Assembly (NCBI GenBank): GCA_964017065.1 | Contig: OZ024784.1 | Location: 13,373,152-13,437,151, forward strand | Reading direction: 5' to 3' | Length of the DNA stretch: 64,000 bases | From: Haliclona indistincta | Lineage: Eukaryota > Porifera > Demospongiae > Haplosclerida > Chalinidae | Part shown: positions 23,463-34,308 of the stretch, in pieces | How positions within the stretch are numbered: position 1 is the stretch's first letter | How the letters are laid out: every line of letters begins with the position of its first letter | Made by a program: the position numbers and the translations under genes | Notes under the pieces: generated by a model | What the model saw: the letters and a program-made list of their open reading frames with translations, nothing else | Told to the model about the DNA's origin: nothing | Databases searched by the model: none

Positions 23463-23573
23463 CAAGGAGGGAGGGGAGATACCTACCAGCAGATGGTGCA
23501 GTACTAGTTGCAGCAGCTGAAGGTTGGCTTACAAAAGCAGAAGAAAAATCAGCAAACAACTCATCACCAGCAC

Positions 23574-23649
<76 letters not shown>

Positions 23650-25703
23650 CACAGGCAGTACTAACACAGCACTAGTATTGCCTACCTGTCTGTGGCTGCT
23701 GTTGTTGCACAGGTTGTGTTGGAGGAACAGATGAGAAGTCTCCAAACAGATTGTCTGTGTCAGAGGTCTCCTTTTTTGGCTGAGAAGTTGCTGTTGACTG
23801 TTGGCTGCTTGCTGCAAAATTAGCAGCAGCACCAAGATTGACCAGTCTTGATGGCTGTGAAGACTTTGTAGAGGGCGCTGCAGTCGTGGTTGATGGAGCA
23901 ACACTACTGAATTCTTCAGATTCTTCTTTCCTGCAAGCAACAGTAAGCACATTACACAACTCAATAATAGAGTTTGCTTACACCTCTACAACAAAGTTTA
24001 CAACATTGTAGCTTACGCTTCTGAAGGTGATTCATCACGGTAGGGCTTGATACGTGACCTGGACTCGTCACTATTGGAGGGAGTGTCATGGAACGGTTTG
24101 CTAGTGGTGTGGTCATCATCGGTATATCTACTGGAGCGGCTGCTGCTGCTGTAGTCTGAGCGGCTACGTGGCTCTGGATCATATCTATCACCTGAACACA
24201 CAGTACAATGAATGCATAGCTGTATGGTTGGCAATCGTAAACAATTGTTTAAAGGACTATGTTAACATTTCCAAACACACGAACAAGCTGGTGACAGTAA
24301 TGCCACAAACAGTGTGTACTGCAGCACGAAATGATGCTGTTTGACTCACTGTATTTGTCCCGAGTTGATTCAGACGAGTAGCCAACATACTTGTCTCTAG
24401 TCTTTCTGGCTGCCTTCCGTGCCTCACGCAGCCTCTCGTCGTCAGCAAGAAATGACAGAACATCCTTCACCTTCTGTCGCACTGCACAACAATACCATAT
24501 GACTACTACAGTAACCATGGGTAACACACCACTGACCATTTATTCCTTGATCTTTGCCGTTCTCATCACGGAATGCATAGTCCTCTAGTGCTTTCATGTC
24601 GTAGACGTGTTCCCTGGCATTAGTCACTACACGCTCTGATCCATTGTTGATCAGATAATGGAGCAGCAATAATGACTGAAGAGACAGAGAGAGAGTGGAA
24701 TCTTGAATTTAGAACACAAAGACAAATTTTTCACAAGAGCTTCTGAGGGATAACTGATTGTCTCAGACTCTACAACATCTGATCACTAGCAACAGTTGAC
24801 CACATCCTGTTACACTATATCAACAACTGAGTGACATGTATGCCAGGCAAGAATAAATGTCATCACCAAAATTGTTTTACCAAAATTATCAGTGGATACA
24901 ATTACTAGGTATACTTACAGCATGAATTTGCCTCGCGCAGTGATGAGACCAATAGGCATATTACCTATAATTAACTCTTCTACACCTGCGCTTTCTCTCC
25001 CGTGCCAAAGCCCTGGATCTTGCTAAAGCATCGGCGGTAGTGCTGACGAGTGAGTCTGACGAATCGCTGTCTCTGGGCAAATCGCTGTCGTCCATTTTAA
25101 TGGATGGTTATTAAAGAACGTAGTGTTTATGAAAGAACGTCAAGTAGACCCCGAGACCCCGCGGGTTCCAAAACGTGACATATATATATATATACATACA
25201 AACATACAATTTCGAAACTGTACTACGCGATCAAATGCCTCGCGCTAAGGCGCTCGGCAATTACCAACAAATTAGAGGCATAAATTATTGCTGTTATAAA
25301 CAAACAATAGGCTCACAATAGAAACTTAAGCTCACTTTATAGGTTCTCCTCCAGTTCTTCTTTGTTTCAAACATTCTCTTCCAAATCATAGCCATTACCT
25401 CAGGATAGTGCTCATAGGTGAAGGTGAACTTGGCTATCTCTGCCATCAAGGAGCCATGGGGACCCCAGGTCTCATCATTAGTGGCTTCCCTAACCTTGGT
25501 TTCTACTTCAGAGTAGTTCATCACCACATTGGTGCTGTGATGAATAGCAGAAGAGTGAAAAGTGGGAAATAGTATGGTGGAAATGCTACATTGTACAATT
25601 TTTCTACACATCGTACATATGCGTATAATGTAAGGTCTATAGCCGTGAACAGGAAAATGCGACCACACCCGATTACTTACACTCTGTCCATTAGACGATG
25701 CAT
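22200..25703 (-). CDS. CLINT1: Clathrin interactor 1 / epsinR (ENTH-domain adaptor)
   Basis: Monomeric adaptor that binds PI4P and SNAREs through its ENTH domain and recruits clathrin/AP-1 at the trans-Golgi. Eleven exons: 25703-25681, 25534-25336, 24675-24537, 24481-24350, 24191-24017, 23930-23686, 23573-23487, 23381-23200, 23024-22971, 22920-22882, 22829-22200; 1905 nt (634 aa; human about 625). ENTH landmarks are TNVVMNYSEVETKVREATND, WGPHG, KKNWRRTYK, NNGSERVVTNAREHVYD and GKDQGIN. The middle is disordered, with NLFGDFSS, ELFADFSS and FGDFSAF clathrin/adaptor-type motifs. The last exon is Met/Gly-rich (repeated GMGMG) and ends MFPKPS, as in vertebrate CLINT1. The first exon codes for only eight residues (MHRLMDRV); it is chosen because donor, phase and LMDRVTNVV fit the family. 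CT repeats flank exon 7. Confidence 0.93.
23408..23461. repeat. (GA)n/(TC)n microsatellite, CLINT1 intron 7
   Basis: About 26 uninterrupted GA units on the plus strand, so (CU)n in the minus-strand transcript. It lies in the 105-nt intron 23382-23486 just downstream of exon 7 of CLINT1. The intron length is a multiple of three and has no stop in the CLINT1 frame. Confidence 0.9.
23577..23645. repeat. (GA)n/(TC)n microsatellite at the CLINT1 exon 7 acceptor
   Basis: About 34 GA units on the plus strand. In the transcript this is a (CU)n tract running straight into the CTCTCAAG acceptor of exon 7 (exon high end 23573), so it is the polypyrimidine tract of that splice site. With the repeat at 23408-23461, exon 7 is bracketed by CU repeats. 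Confidence 0.9.
24961..25095 (-). other. Small open frame or orphan exon inside CLINT1 intron 2
   Basis: An ATG-initiated 44-codon frame with acidic-serine then basic composition (MDDSDLPRDSDSSDS...ALARERKRR) and an in-frame TAA. It could be a micro-protein, or a first exon, since donor-like GTs occur at 24985 and 24964. Both donors leave phase 2, which does not fit CLINT1 exon 3, so it is not a simple alternative CLINT1 start. No homologue recognised. Confidence 0.25.
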
Positions 25704-26039
25704 TGCGTGTCTTTCACTTGTGATAACTGGCAGACCAAACTAGGAGACAGCAGCCTGAAATTGCAAACGGACGTGGCTTTAAAAGTGCTTCACGAAAAAG
25801 AGTTGAACGGGCCTTCACCAGACACAAACAGTGGCCATTTTTACCACGGTCACGTGATTTCACCAATCCACCCATTTACTTGAATCTGATTGGTCAGTTT
25901 AAATTTGTTTGAACGAGAAGCGCATTTTTCATTCTCTTACCGTGCTCGAATGTTATCCACGTCGCTGTGAATCTCTCTCGCTTCAAACTCACGTATTTTT
26001 TATTTTGAGTCACTAGTTGCTAAATCTAGACATCGAACA
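25704..26039. promoter_or_regulatory. Divergent promoter region, CLINT1 and Ki-67-like gene
   Basis: 336 bases between two divergent ATGs, with no coding exon recognised. It includes GGACGTGGCTTTAAAAG near 25769-25785 and two CCAAT-related ATTGG/CCAATC strings near 25864-25892. It is likely a bidirectional promoter with both 5' UTRs. Confidence 0.4.
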
Positions 26040-29000
26040 ATGGTCGATTGCTGCGAGTTCATTCACATCAAGAGGAACGGCCAAGATGGAACGTCATACC
26101 CGCTTTCTAAAACATCCGAGATCGTTCTAGGAAGGTGAGAATTCGTTGCGATCAGCAACCATATTGAAAAATGATGAGTCAAATATTGTGCTGCACCTTT
26201 TGCTAAAGGCGGGGCTGGTTAATGTTTATTCTTATCTTTAGCGACAAAGAGTGTGACTTCAGAATTCAACTCCCTAGTGTTTCACAACGGCACGCGAAGT
26301 TGGAGGTTGACAATGCAGGCAAAGTGAGAAAAATTTCATTATTGTAATGATCACTTCTAATATTAAACTGCAGGTTTTTGTCCACTGCCTCAATAACAAA
26401 AATCCAATTTTGCTTGACAAAAAGGCGGTGAAAGAGAAAACATTTATTCCTCAAAACTGTGTCCTGTCTATTGGAGGGTGCAATTTTCGCTTTGCTTACT
26501 TTGATGGTGTGTTGTCACCAAGGAAAGGACAGGTCACTCCTCAGCCCACACCAGCCAAGAGTCCCAGGACTCCGAATTCTGGTGGAAAGGAGAACAAACA
26601 GACTCCCAGGGTATCTTCACTGACTAAAAAGTCTCCCAAGGTTTGCAGAACCAAGATATTATTGTAATAAACTACATTTTCTCATGTAGAAGACGCCCAC
26701 TCCATCTCAAAAATCGCCTGCTGTCACTCCTGTCTCAGGAAAAGCTGGAAAGAAGATTTCTACACCTGCTGTAACTCCAAAATCATCATCAAAAGCAAAA
26801 GTGAGTCCTATCACAAATCATTGATTGCAAATTATTTATCTACATGTATCTATAGGTGAACCAGAGTAGTAGCTCAGAGAAAGTTCACACTCCTATTCCT
26901 TCTGGTCCAGGAGGTCTGTCACGTCGTAGCAGTAGTCGCCTCTCGATGCCACTCTCTACCTCTCTTAAGTCAATTCCTGAAGATAGTGAAGAGGCTTGCA
27001 CTCCATCCCCTGCTTCTACACGCTCAAAGCGGTCTCTCTCGTACTCCAGTGACTTTTACGCCATGAGTGAAGGTCAACCTCCCAAGAAGAAAAGCAGGAA
27101 GAGTGTTAGCTTTGGACCTGTTCTTTCTCCTGAGTTTTTTGACAGGTCTCTACCAGCAAACACTCCTATTAAACGAGGCAGAATGCCGTCAGATGCAGGT
27201 CGATTGTCACTCCAACTCACTCCAATGCTGCAAGCTCTTATGGAAGAAGATAGTTTCCAAGAGGAAAGCGATGATTCTGAGGAGGAAGAAGAGAATGTTG
27301 CCACCACAATTCTGCAAGACCAAGTGACATCAGGAAAATCCAAGAAGCTTGCTACTCCTATTAGACAAGCTATTGAGAGCAGACCAGCTCTGAAGAAGAC
27401 CAGAAAACATCTTTCTACTCCATTGCGTCAGGCTATTCAAGCACATCCTGGTTTTCGTAAGAGGACAAAAGCATTGCCAACGCCTATCCGCTCTGCCATC
27501 CAGTCACAACCTATGCTGAAAAAGATCAAACGATCCATGCCTACTCCTGTTCGTAAACAGATAACAGATAAGCCAACACTTCGAAGAACCAGGAAGACTC
27601 TTCCAACACCTGTCAGGAAAAAGATCGAGTCTGGACACCCACTCCGCAAGACAAAGAAAACATTACTTACTCCTCTTCGCATGGACATTAAGTCCAAGCC
27701 TTCACTTCGCAAGACAAAACAGTCAATGCCTACACCTGTTCGAATGGAGATTGAATCACAGCCTTCTCTTCGCAAGACCAAGAAGACTATGCCTACTCCT
27801 CTTCGCATGGACATTAAGTCCAAGCCTTCACTTCGCAAGACAAAACAGTCAATGCCTACACCTGTTCGAATGGCGATCAAATCACAGCCTTCTCTTCGCA
27901 AGACCAAGAAGACTATGCCTACTCCTCTTCGCATGGACATTAAGTCCAAGCCTTCACTTCGCAAGACAAAACAGTCAATGCCTACACCTATTCGAATGGA
28001 GATCGAATCACAGCCTTCTCTTCGCAAGACCAAGAACACTATGCCTACTCCTCTTCGCATGGACATTAAGTCCAAGCCTTCACTTCGCAAGACAAAACAG
28101 TCAATGCCTACACCTATTCGAATGGAGATCGAATCACAGCCTTCTCTTCGCAAGACCAAGAAGACTATGCCTACTCCTCTTCGCATGGACATTAAGTCCA
28201 AACCTTCACTTCGCAAGACAAAACAGTCAATGCCTACACCTGTTCGAATGGCGATCAAATCACAGCCTTCTCTTCGCAAGACCAAGAAGACCATGCCTAC
28301 TCCTCTTCGCATGGAAATCAAATCAAAGCCATCTCTGCGAAAAACCAAGCAAACAATGCCAACTCCAATTCGAATGGAGATAAAGTCACAACCTACCCTT
28401 CGCAAAACAAAAAAATCATTGCCAACTCCTTTGCGTAAGGAGATTCTATCCAAGCCCTCACTTCGCAAGACAAAGAAATCAATGCCTACACCAGTTCGTT
28501 TGGAGATTGAATCCCAACCTTCTCTTCGCCAGACTAAGAAAAGCTTACCAACTCCCTTGCGAGCAGAAATTCGATCCAAAATTTCTCTTCATAAAACAAA
28601 GATGTCTCTTCCCACTCCACTACGTAGTGAAATAGCATCTGGGATCACATTGAAGAAAACCAAAACCATGAAGTCCTTGCCAACCCCAATCAAGAAACAG
28701 ATCCATGCTAAACCTGGTTTAAAACCAACTGTGACGAGAAGTCCAATGACCACAATGGTACGCCGACCAAGAAAGCGTCAGATTACTGAGACAATGTGTG
28801 GTCCTAGTACACCATTGCCAGAGCCTTCTGGTAAGAAAAGAAGAGTTATACCGACCCTGTCTACACCTAAAGCATACGACTTCACACGATTTTTGAAGCA
28901 AAACAAGTCGCCACAAATTGATTTCTCAAGCATGCGATCGCTGTTTCACTCACCCAAGACCACGAATACTACCGGTAATCCTGAAGAAATGTTTCAACCA

Positions 29001-29456
29001 CAGCTGTTTAGTGCTGGAGAGGTTGTTGCAGTACCAAGGAGGAGGAAAGGAAGGAAAACCAAAGCAACAGCTATGGTACCAACTAGTCGGGTGACACGCT
29101 CAATGGCGACTCAGAGTGTACCTGATCCTATCAAGAGTCCTGTTGAAGTCCCTTCCAAGAAAGGTCAGAAGCAAGCTGATGTTGAAATTCCATCATCTCG
29201 TAATACTCGGTCACGAAATAAGAAGAAGACTGTCAGTACACCTTCTGTATCACCTCGCCAAACCCGTTCTCAGAAGCGAGCTGCAGTAAATACTGCACCA
29301 ACACCACGAAACACTCGCTCCAAGACCAAGCAATCGCTCAACACCAAACCTGATGAAACCGTGAAGACAAGAGCAACTCGTGTTCGTTTTGCCAGTCCTA
29401 TTCAAACTCAAACAACCAGACAGTCTGCACGACTGAGGACAAGAAGAAACCAGTAA
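26040..29456 (+). CDS. MKI67: Ki-67-like protein: FHA domain, PP1-docking motif, about 22 TPxR repeats, basic C-terminus
   Basis: Exons 26040-26134, 26242-26323, 26374-26640, 26690-26800, 26856-29456; 3156 nt (1051 aa). The N-terminal FHA domain (about residues 8-100) aligns with that of Ki-67: FIHIKRNGQDG, LGRSDKECDFRIQLPSVSQRH. Residues 267-293 read KSVSFGP...PEFFDRSLPANTPIKRG, matching the PP1-binding RVSF motif plus KiR-SLiM shared by Ki-67 and RepoMan (human Ki-67: RVSFG...PELFDENLPPNTPLKRG). RepoMan has no FHA domain, so the combination points to Ki-67. Residues about 350-800 are a tandem 21-residue repeat centred on (S/M)PTP(V/L/I)R. Around 940 is SMRSLFHSPK, resembling the FKELFQTP motifs of Ki-67. 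The C-terminus carries several TRS/TRSK boxes and ends QSARLRTRRNQ, a likely chromatin-binding tail comparable to the LR domain. Predicted to coat mitotic chromosomes and target PP1. Confidence 0.85.
27345..28710 (+). repeat. 63-bp coding repeat array with 126-bp higher-order units (Ki-67-like gene)
   Basis: About 22 in-frame copies of a 63-bp (21-codon) unit with consensus KPSLRKTKxSMPTPxRMxI. Between about 27680 and 28320 two subtypes alternate (MDIKSKPSLRKTKQ and MEIESQPSLRKTKK), making 126-bp units that are almost identical at DNA level. This points to recent expansion by unequal exchange. Outer copies on both sides are older and more diverged. The last unit has a two-residue insertion and TPIK instead of TPxR. 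Confidence 0.9.
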
Positions 29457-29683
29457 ACTACGCAAAGTAAAATATAAATTAATTTTTAGTATGATGGACA
29501 CTGGACCATATATATTTTGTCTATAGAAAACATGTTATCCGCATTATTGACCCATTATAACCAATAGAACACATAACCTTAATTTTATATTTTAACATCA
29601 ACCAAAGTAAAAAATTGGTACATCATACATAGCATATAGGGAGCTGACTTACAATACAACAATAAAACACAGAAAATGAACAG

Positions 29684-30372
29684 TCAGGTTTGATCAGTGT
29701 CTTTGCTCTCTCTTCCTTTTCCGAGTTTGTACTCTTTGGCAGTTCTTCTCTCCTCAGCATAGCGTTGTCTTTTTGCTGCCGAGACCTTCTGTCGTGAATA
29801 TGTTGGTCGTCCCTGCACCACTGCTTTAGCGTCTTGAACCTATAAAAACTACAACTTTTGACCTTGATTCTAAACATACGGTACCTTCCTTTTTATAGTC
29901 ACCAGTACATCAACCTCGTCAGGTATCTGCAGAATAAAGCTTTAAATATTCACAGCATGACTGCCTTGCAATAGATCCCATCTCACATGTACATATCTGA
30001 TTTGAGAACCAAGAATGAACAGCTCCTCAAAGTATTGTGACTGTCCCTTCAGAAAGACAGTCACGTGAAACATACTAGCTCAGGGCTGAATATGTATCCT
30101 TACATCAAGCATGACATAGTTCGCTCCTCTGATAACTGTACTGTAAAATGATAGTTAGGATCACTAGACTGATCAATATTATGTCAGATAAACTTATAGA
30201 CTATAAACAATCAAATTAAGTCTAACTTCATTTTTTCATCCACGCTCTCCACAGTCCCACTAACAGTTATTTCGTTCCTCAGTTCTAGGGTAGTAACGTG
30301 AGACTGCAATTCTTGTAGCAAACATAGTAGCGTCCTCACGGTCCCACACTGACGAGCTTTTCGTGAATTCAT
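29684..30372 (-). CDS. LSM10: LSM10-like Sm protein of the U7 snRNP
   Basis: LSM10 with LSM11 replaces SmD1/D2 in the U7 snRNP, which cuts replication-dependent histone pre-mRNAs. Exons 30372-30227, 30140-30104, 30040-29987, 29926-29885, 29839-29684; 435 nt (144 aa; human 123). Sm1 spans LLQELQSHVTTLELRNEI...VSGTVESVDEKMN, compared with human LLQGLQGRVTTVDLRDE...DNVDAFMN. Sm2 reads YFEELFILGSQIRYVHIPDEVD, compared with [21 protein letters not shown]. The C-terminal extension is basic (RQKVSAAKRQRYAEERR). Exon 2 and 3 acceptors were chosen among alternatives because only these keep frame; exon 2 (37 nt) is the least certain. The ATG lies 54 bases from the divergent MTRR ATG. Confidence 0.85.
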
Positions 30373-30426
30373 CGAGGTACACGTGCGTAAGATTATTTCT
30401 AATTAGTGCGCAGCAAGAACCGCCCA
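30373..30426. promoter_or_regulatory. 54-base head-to-head interval, LSM10 and MTRR
   Basis: Divergent ATGs only 54 bases apart, so a shared core promoter is implied. No TATA box is evident. Confidence 0.45.
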
Positions 30427-33400
30427 ATGGCTGAGGACGAGAAGGGCAAGTGTTTTCTTCTGTTGTATGGGTCTCAAACTGGTCAGGCTCAAGCAATTGC
30501 TGAGCTACTGTTCGAGGAGTCATCTAAGAGAGGGTACTCTCCGAAACTATCATGCCTCAGCGGTTTGGATAATGTACGAGGTCGCAGACTGCAGTACTTC
30601 TCTGTACTTCACTTCATCTGTTTCACTATTTAGTTCAAGCTCGAGGAATCGTCAGTAATGGTAATGGTGGTGTCAACCACAGGAGAGGGTGAACCTCCTG
30701 ACACTGTGTGCAAGTTTTGGAGAAGGCTAAGAAAAAAATCTTTACCTTCCGACCATCTCAAAAATCTTCGGTTTGCTCTTCTAGGTATACAGTAACATTA
30801 TATCAGCTTGGCTCTCAATAATTTAGACTCTTTTATCATCATTGTATGCAGGTCTTGGTGACAGTAACTACACCAATTTCTGCAACATGGGGAAAATGAT
30901 GAACAAGAGATTACTGGAGCTAGGGGCACAGCCATTCCATGAGACAGGATATGCTGATGATGGAGTAGGGTATTTTTATGATTTCTGTGTGCTGCAGTAC
31001 ATGCATCTTTGGTTTTCAGTATGGAGTTGGTTGTTGAACCATGGATCGAAGGTTTATGGTCAAATTTAGAGCTCGTTTTTTCCTCCACATTGTTAAACGG
31101 CAGCACTCTAGTTTCCTCTGATTCATCTGTTCAACCTTGTCAAGCAGAAAGCACCACCACAGTTTCACTGATCAATACTGTTACTGATGATGAACAGCAA
31201 CAAACTGATTCCTCTCTGTCGTCCAAAATGGACAGTCTTACACTAGATCGGTCAAATGTACTCTCGCGAGAGTTGACCTCATGGGAAAGAGATCTTTTGC
31301 TGGAATCTAGTACCAGTTCATGGGAGGAGACTCCGCTCTCAACTCTTTCCATTCAGAGCTCATCATTCTCTCTCGGATTAATCGAAGTAATGTTATATTC
31401 ATTCCCAATAATTTAGTTATATTGAAGTGCAGGTTTCTACTATTCCACAATTTGATTATAGTGAATCAGTAAATGGTGCACTCAAAGGTGATCATCATAT
31501 CACTATGGCAACGGTGAGAGAGCGGAATCAGCTTACATCAGGCGACTCAGAAAAGACTACTCTGGAGTTAGTACTGCACTGGAATACACCAGAGACTGAA
31601 CAAGAGGTATAAATGGCTGATAAAAGCCAGCTATAGGTGTGGTTATCCTTCTTTACCTTAGGCTGTCCTGACCTATGAACCTGGAGATGCTGTGTGTGTA
31701 GTATGTCCCAATGACTCCTCTGAGGTTGACTATCTCATCAACAGGTTAGGTCCTCCTCATCTGCTTACTGTAGTACTGTTTAGCCTGTTTTGTCATAGGC
31801 TGTCATTAGTTTCTAAAGCAGATTACGTGTTACAGTTGAGTGTTCCTTCTGGTGCTAAGGATAAAAGTAAGCTTCCTGTTACAAATGTAGTTTATTTTAA
31901 CTCTTTGCCATCTGATAATAGCTATACCTAAACACATTCCCAGTCAGTGTACTGTTAGACAGTACTTCACTCATTGTGCTGACATCAGAGCTATACTGAA
32001 GAAGGTGTGTTTACGTGTGTTTTATTCAGCAAAGCTCACTGTCCTCTAGTCACTGTTATCAGTGCTTGCTTACTACTGCACGAATGAGTGGGAAAGAAAG
32101 AGACTCCAATGGCTCGCAACTAAACACGGTAGGTATTCCTTAGCTGGCTCTATTATACTAGCTTCCTTGTTCTTCTAAGGATCAGCAGATTATACTAGAC
32201 TATTTATTGAGCAACGTACTGACCTACTTGATATTCTTCATGTGTTTCAGTCTTGTCAACCTCCACTGGATGCATTAATCAGTTAGTAGTGGATGCCTAT
32301 TGTAATACATTTATTCCTCTTCCCATCAGGAGTGTTGCCTCGTCTTCAGCCACGATACTATTCTGCTGCAAGGTAGTACATTCATCAAAAAATTGTCTAA
32401 ACTTTTGATTCAATGTTCAGTTCACCTTTGTCTCACCCAAGCTCACTAAAAATAGTGTTCAATCTGATCAATCTGCCACAGAGAAAGTGGATGAGTGTGC
32501 CTAGGTATTCAACAAATCTTGAATAATATATAATTTTACTTGACCATTATTTAGAACAGGACTTTGTAGTGAATGGCTGAACCAGATAGCCCAAGACTCT
32601 GCTAGAGTGCCTCTATACCCTCGGCTCAGTAACCCCTTTCATCTTCCTTCTGATCCACTTGTTCCCATCATAATGGTGGGCCCTGGAACTGGTGTGGCTC
32701 CATTCATGGGATTCTTACAACACAGGTATTACGGTATAATTATTATTGAGCATCACCAAGATTTTGTCTTTTACGCTGTGTGCAAGCATCAGATGCGCCA
32801 TCTTGTAAACCCAACATTTAGTCATTCTTTGTGTTCAATTAGGTCTAATCTGAAGTCAAGTGGTGTTCTCATCGGTAAGATGTGGCTGTTCTATGGTTGC
32901 AGACATCCAGACAAAGACTTCATCTACGAGTACGAACGTCTATCCAATCTACTACTCTTGTTATTGTTTTCAATAGGGACGAGTTGAAACTGCACTTGTC
33001 TTCAGGGGTTTTAACTCGTCTTGATGTGTCATTCTCAAGACTAAGAAAAGATGAAATTGCACATGTAAATGAGCAAGTGAGCATAGACTATGAATCCAGG
33101 ACAGAATCATACGATGTAGGGAATAAGTATGTTCAGGATAACATTCGTTTGAAGGGTGCTCATATTGTATCCTGGATAGTGAAGGATCATGCCACTGTGT
33201 ATGTGTGTGGGTAAGCTACAAGCTATGCCGCCATTGTGTGTTCATTGTGTTGAGTGCAGAGATGCTAAACATATGGCTAGGGATGTTAAGAGTGCTTTTG
33301 TGAGTGTATTGGACCAACACCTAGAGAGTTCTGGTTGGTTGATCGATTTGTGTTAGTAATAGTCTATTTTGGGTTACTCAGAACATCTGGACAGTACTGC

Positions 33401-33446
33401 TGTTCTCCAGGAAGAAGGACGCTACCTGGTAGACGCATGGACATAG
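30427..33446 (+). CDS. MTRR: Methionine synthase reductase (FMN/FAD/NADPH diflavin reductase)
   Basis: Regenerates methylcobalamin on methionine synthase using NADPH. Seventeen exons: 30427-30573, 30634-30784, 30852-30969, 31020-31386, 31433-31606, 31662-31744, 31799-31866, 31922-32004, 32050-32128, 32180-32281, 32330-32372, 32421-32504, 32555-32725, 32843-32929, 32977-33210, 33260-33333, 33382-33446; 2130 nt (709 aa; human about 700). Flavodoxin domain: [40 protein letters not shown] Ser/Thr-rich linker follows. FAD domain: [29 protein letters not shown] domain: [54 protein letters not shown], then a C-terminal YLVDAWT compared with YLQDIWS. Introns are 44-117 nt and all phases close. The 3' third of this gene was copied several times downstream. 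Confidence 0.95.
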
Positions 33447-33738
33447 CTGACTGACACAACAAATCAAGTCATCAACAGAATAATAATTATCAAAATCATT
33501 GAAATTAGTGATCACTACTGGCTTGTCTATTTTATTCTCTTTTGTTATTTTCTATCATCTATTTCACCAACTATAGATCTCTATTCAGATGATGTATTTA
33601 GTCTTCTAGTTATGATGCATATATGTATTATTGTACTGTATCTCTTGACTATAGCTAATTGTATGCCAAGGTGTTACGTAGTTGAAAGTTGTTAAAAAAA
33701 AACTAAGAGAACTGGTCAATGTGAAAAAAAAACAGATG

Positions 33739-33893
33739 CAGTGGAACCCCTCACTGTGGACATCACTTGAAATAAGGGCACTCACTTTAATGAGCACACT
33801 GCATGTGAACCCACATTGATAATTTGTGATATGAGGATACGTCCTCTCTAGTCAGGACATTATTTGTATGTCCAGATAAGAGGGGTCCCTCTG
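33739..33893. mobile_element. MITE-like element with about 13-25-bp inverted ends, copy 1
   Basis: The left end CAGTGGAACCCCT and right end AGGGGTCCCTCTG are imperfect inverted repeats, extended by GTGGACAT and ATGTCCAG further in. The 155-bp size and lack of coding capacity suggest a non-autonomous DNA transposon. It lies 3' of MTRR and recurs in the duplicated blocks. Superfamily not assigned. Confidence 0.5.
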
Positions 33894-34308
33894 TCAGGAA
33901 TTCACAGCTTAAGAACGATTTTTATCATCTTTAATCAGTCTTTAATCATTGTTTTGTGGGATTCCTCAAGGGTGTTCTACCCATAGAGTCTTGATTACTG
34001 AAGTTTACTAGGACCAAGCTTTTTTGGAGAACAGATTAAAATTAATGTCTATGATGTATTATATTATTAAAATTTCTGGATGGAAGCCTTCCTTCCTCTG
34101 GATGAAACCCTGACCAAGGGCTTATCAAGCCGAGGTTCGATGAGCCCTTGTCCTGACACAATGACGTTGTGCATGCATTGAACTTCTAATTTTGACATTA
34201 GAAAAAATAAATTCGTTATGTTGAATGCAAACTTGCTCACCATGCATGCAACAGCAACACAAGGTGTAGATACTAGTTTGATCAATAATCATGTACTGCT
34301 ATACTGTT

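Noticed and set aside
23480..23640. Ser-Leu repeat protein
   Set aside because: Translation through (TC)n intronic microsatellites; CLINT1 splice sites on both sides explain the region.
24961..25095. Alternative first exon of CLINT1
   Set aside because: Both plausible donors leave phase 2, whereas CLINT1 exon 3 needs phase 0; joining would shift frame and drop most of the ENTH domain.
27751..28383. 210-codon +1-frame open reading frame in the same array
   Set aside because: Also produced by the 63-bp periodicity; the real frame has FHA and PP1 motifs on the same transcript.
27437..28579. 380-codon antisense open frame in the Ki-67-like gene
   Set aside because: It is the mirror of the 63-bp repeat array, whose period is a multiple of three, so any stop-free antisense frame is propagated. 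It has no start context or homologue.
27345..28710. CRISPR-like regular repeat array
   Set aside because: Units are contiguous 63-bp coding repeats without unique spacers, inside a eukaryotic exon.
30041..30103. Upstream extension of LSM10 exon 3 (an ATG-led frame reading into it)
   Set aside because: No AG acceptor joins it in phase; the acceptor at 30041 gives the Sm2 motif in frame after a pyrimidine-rich tract.
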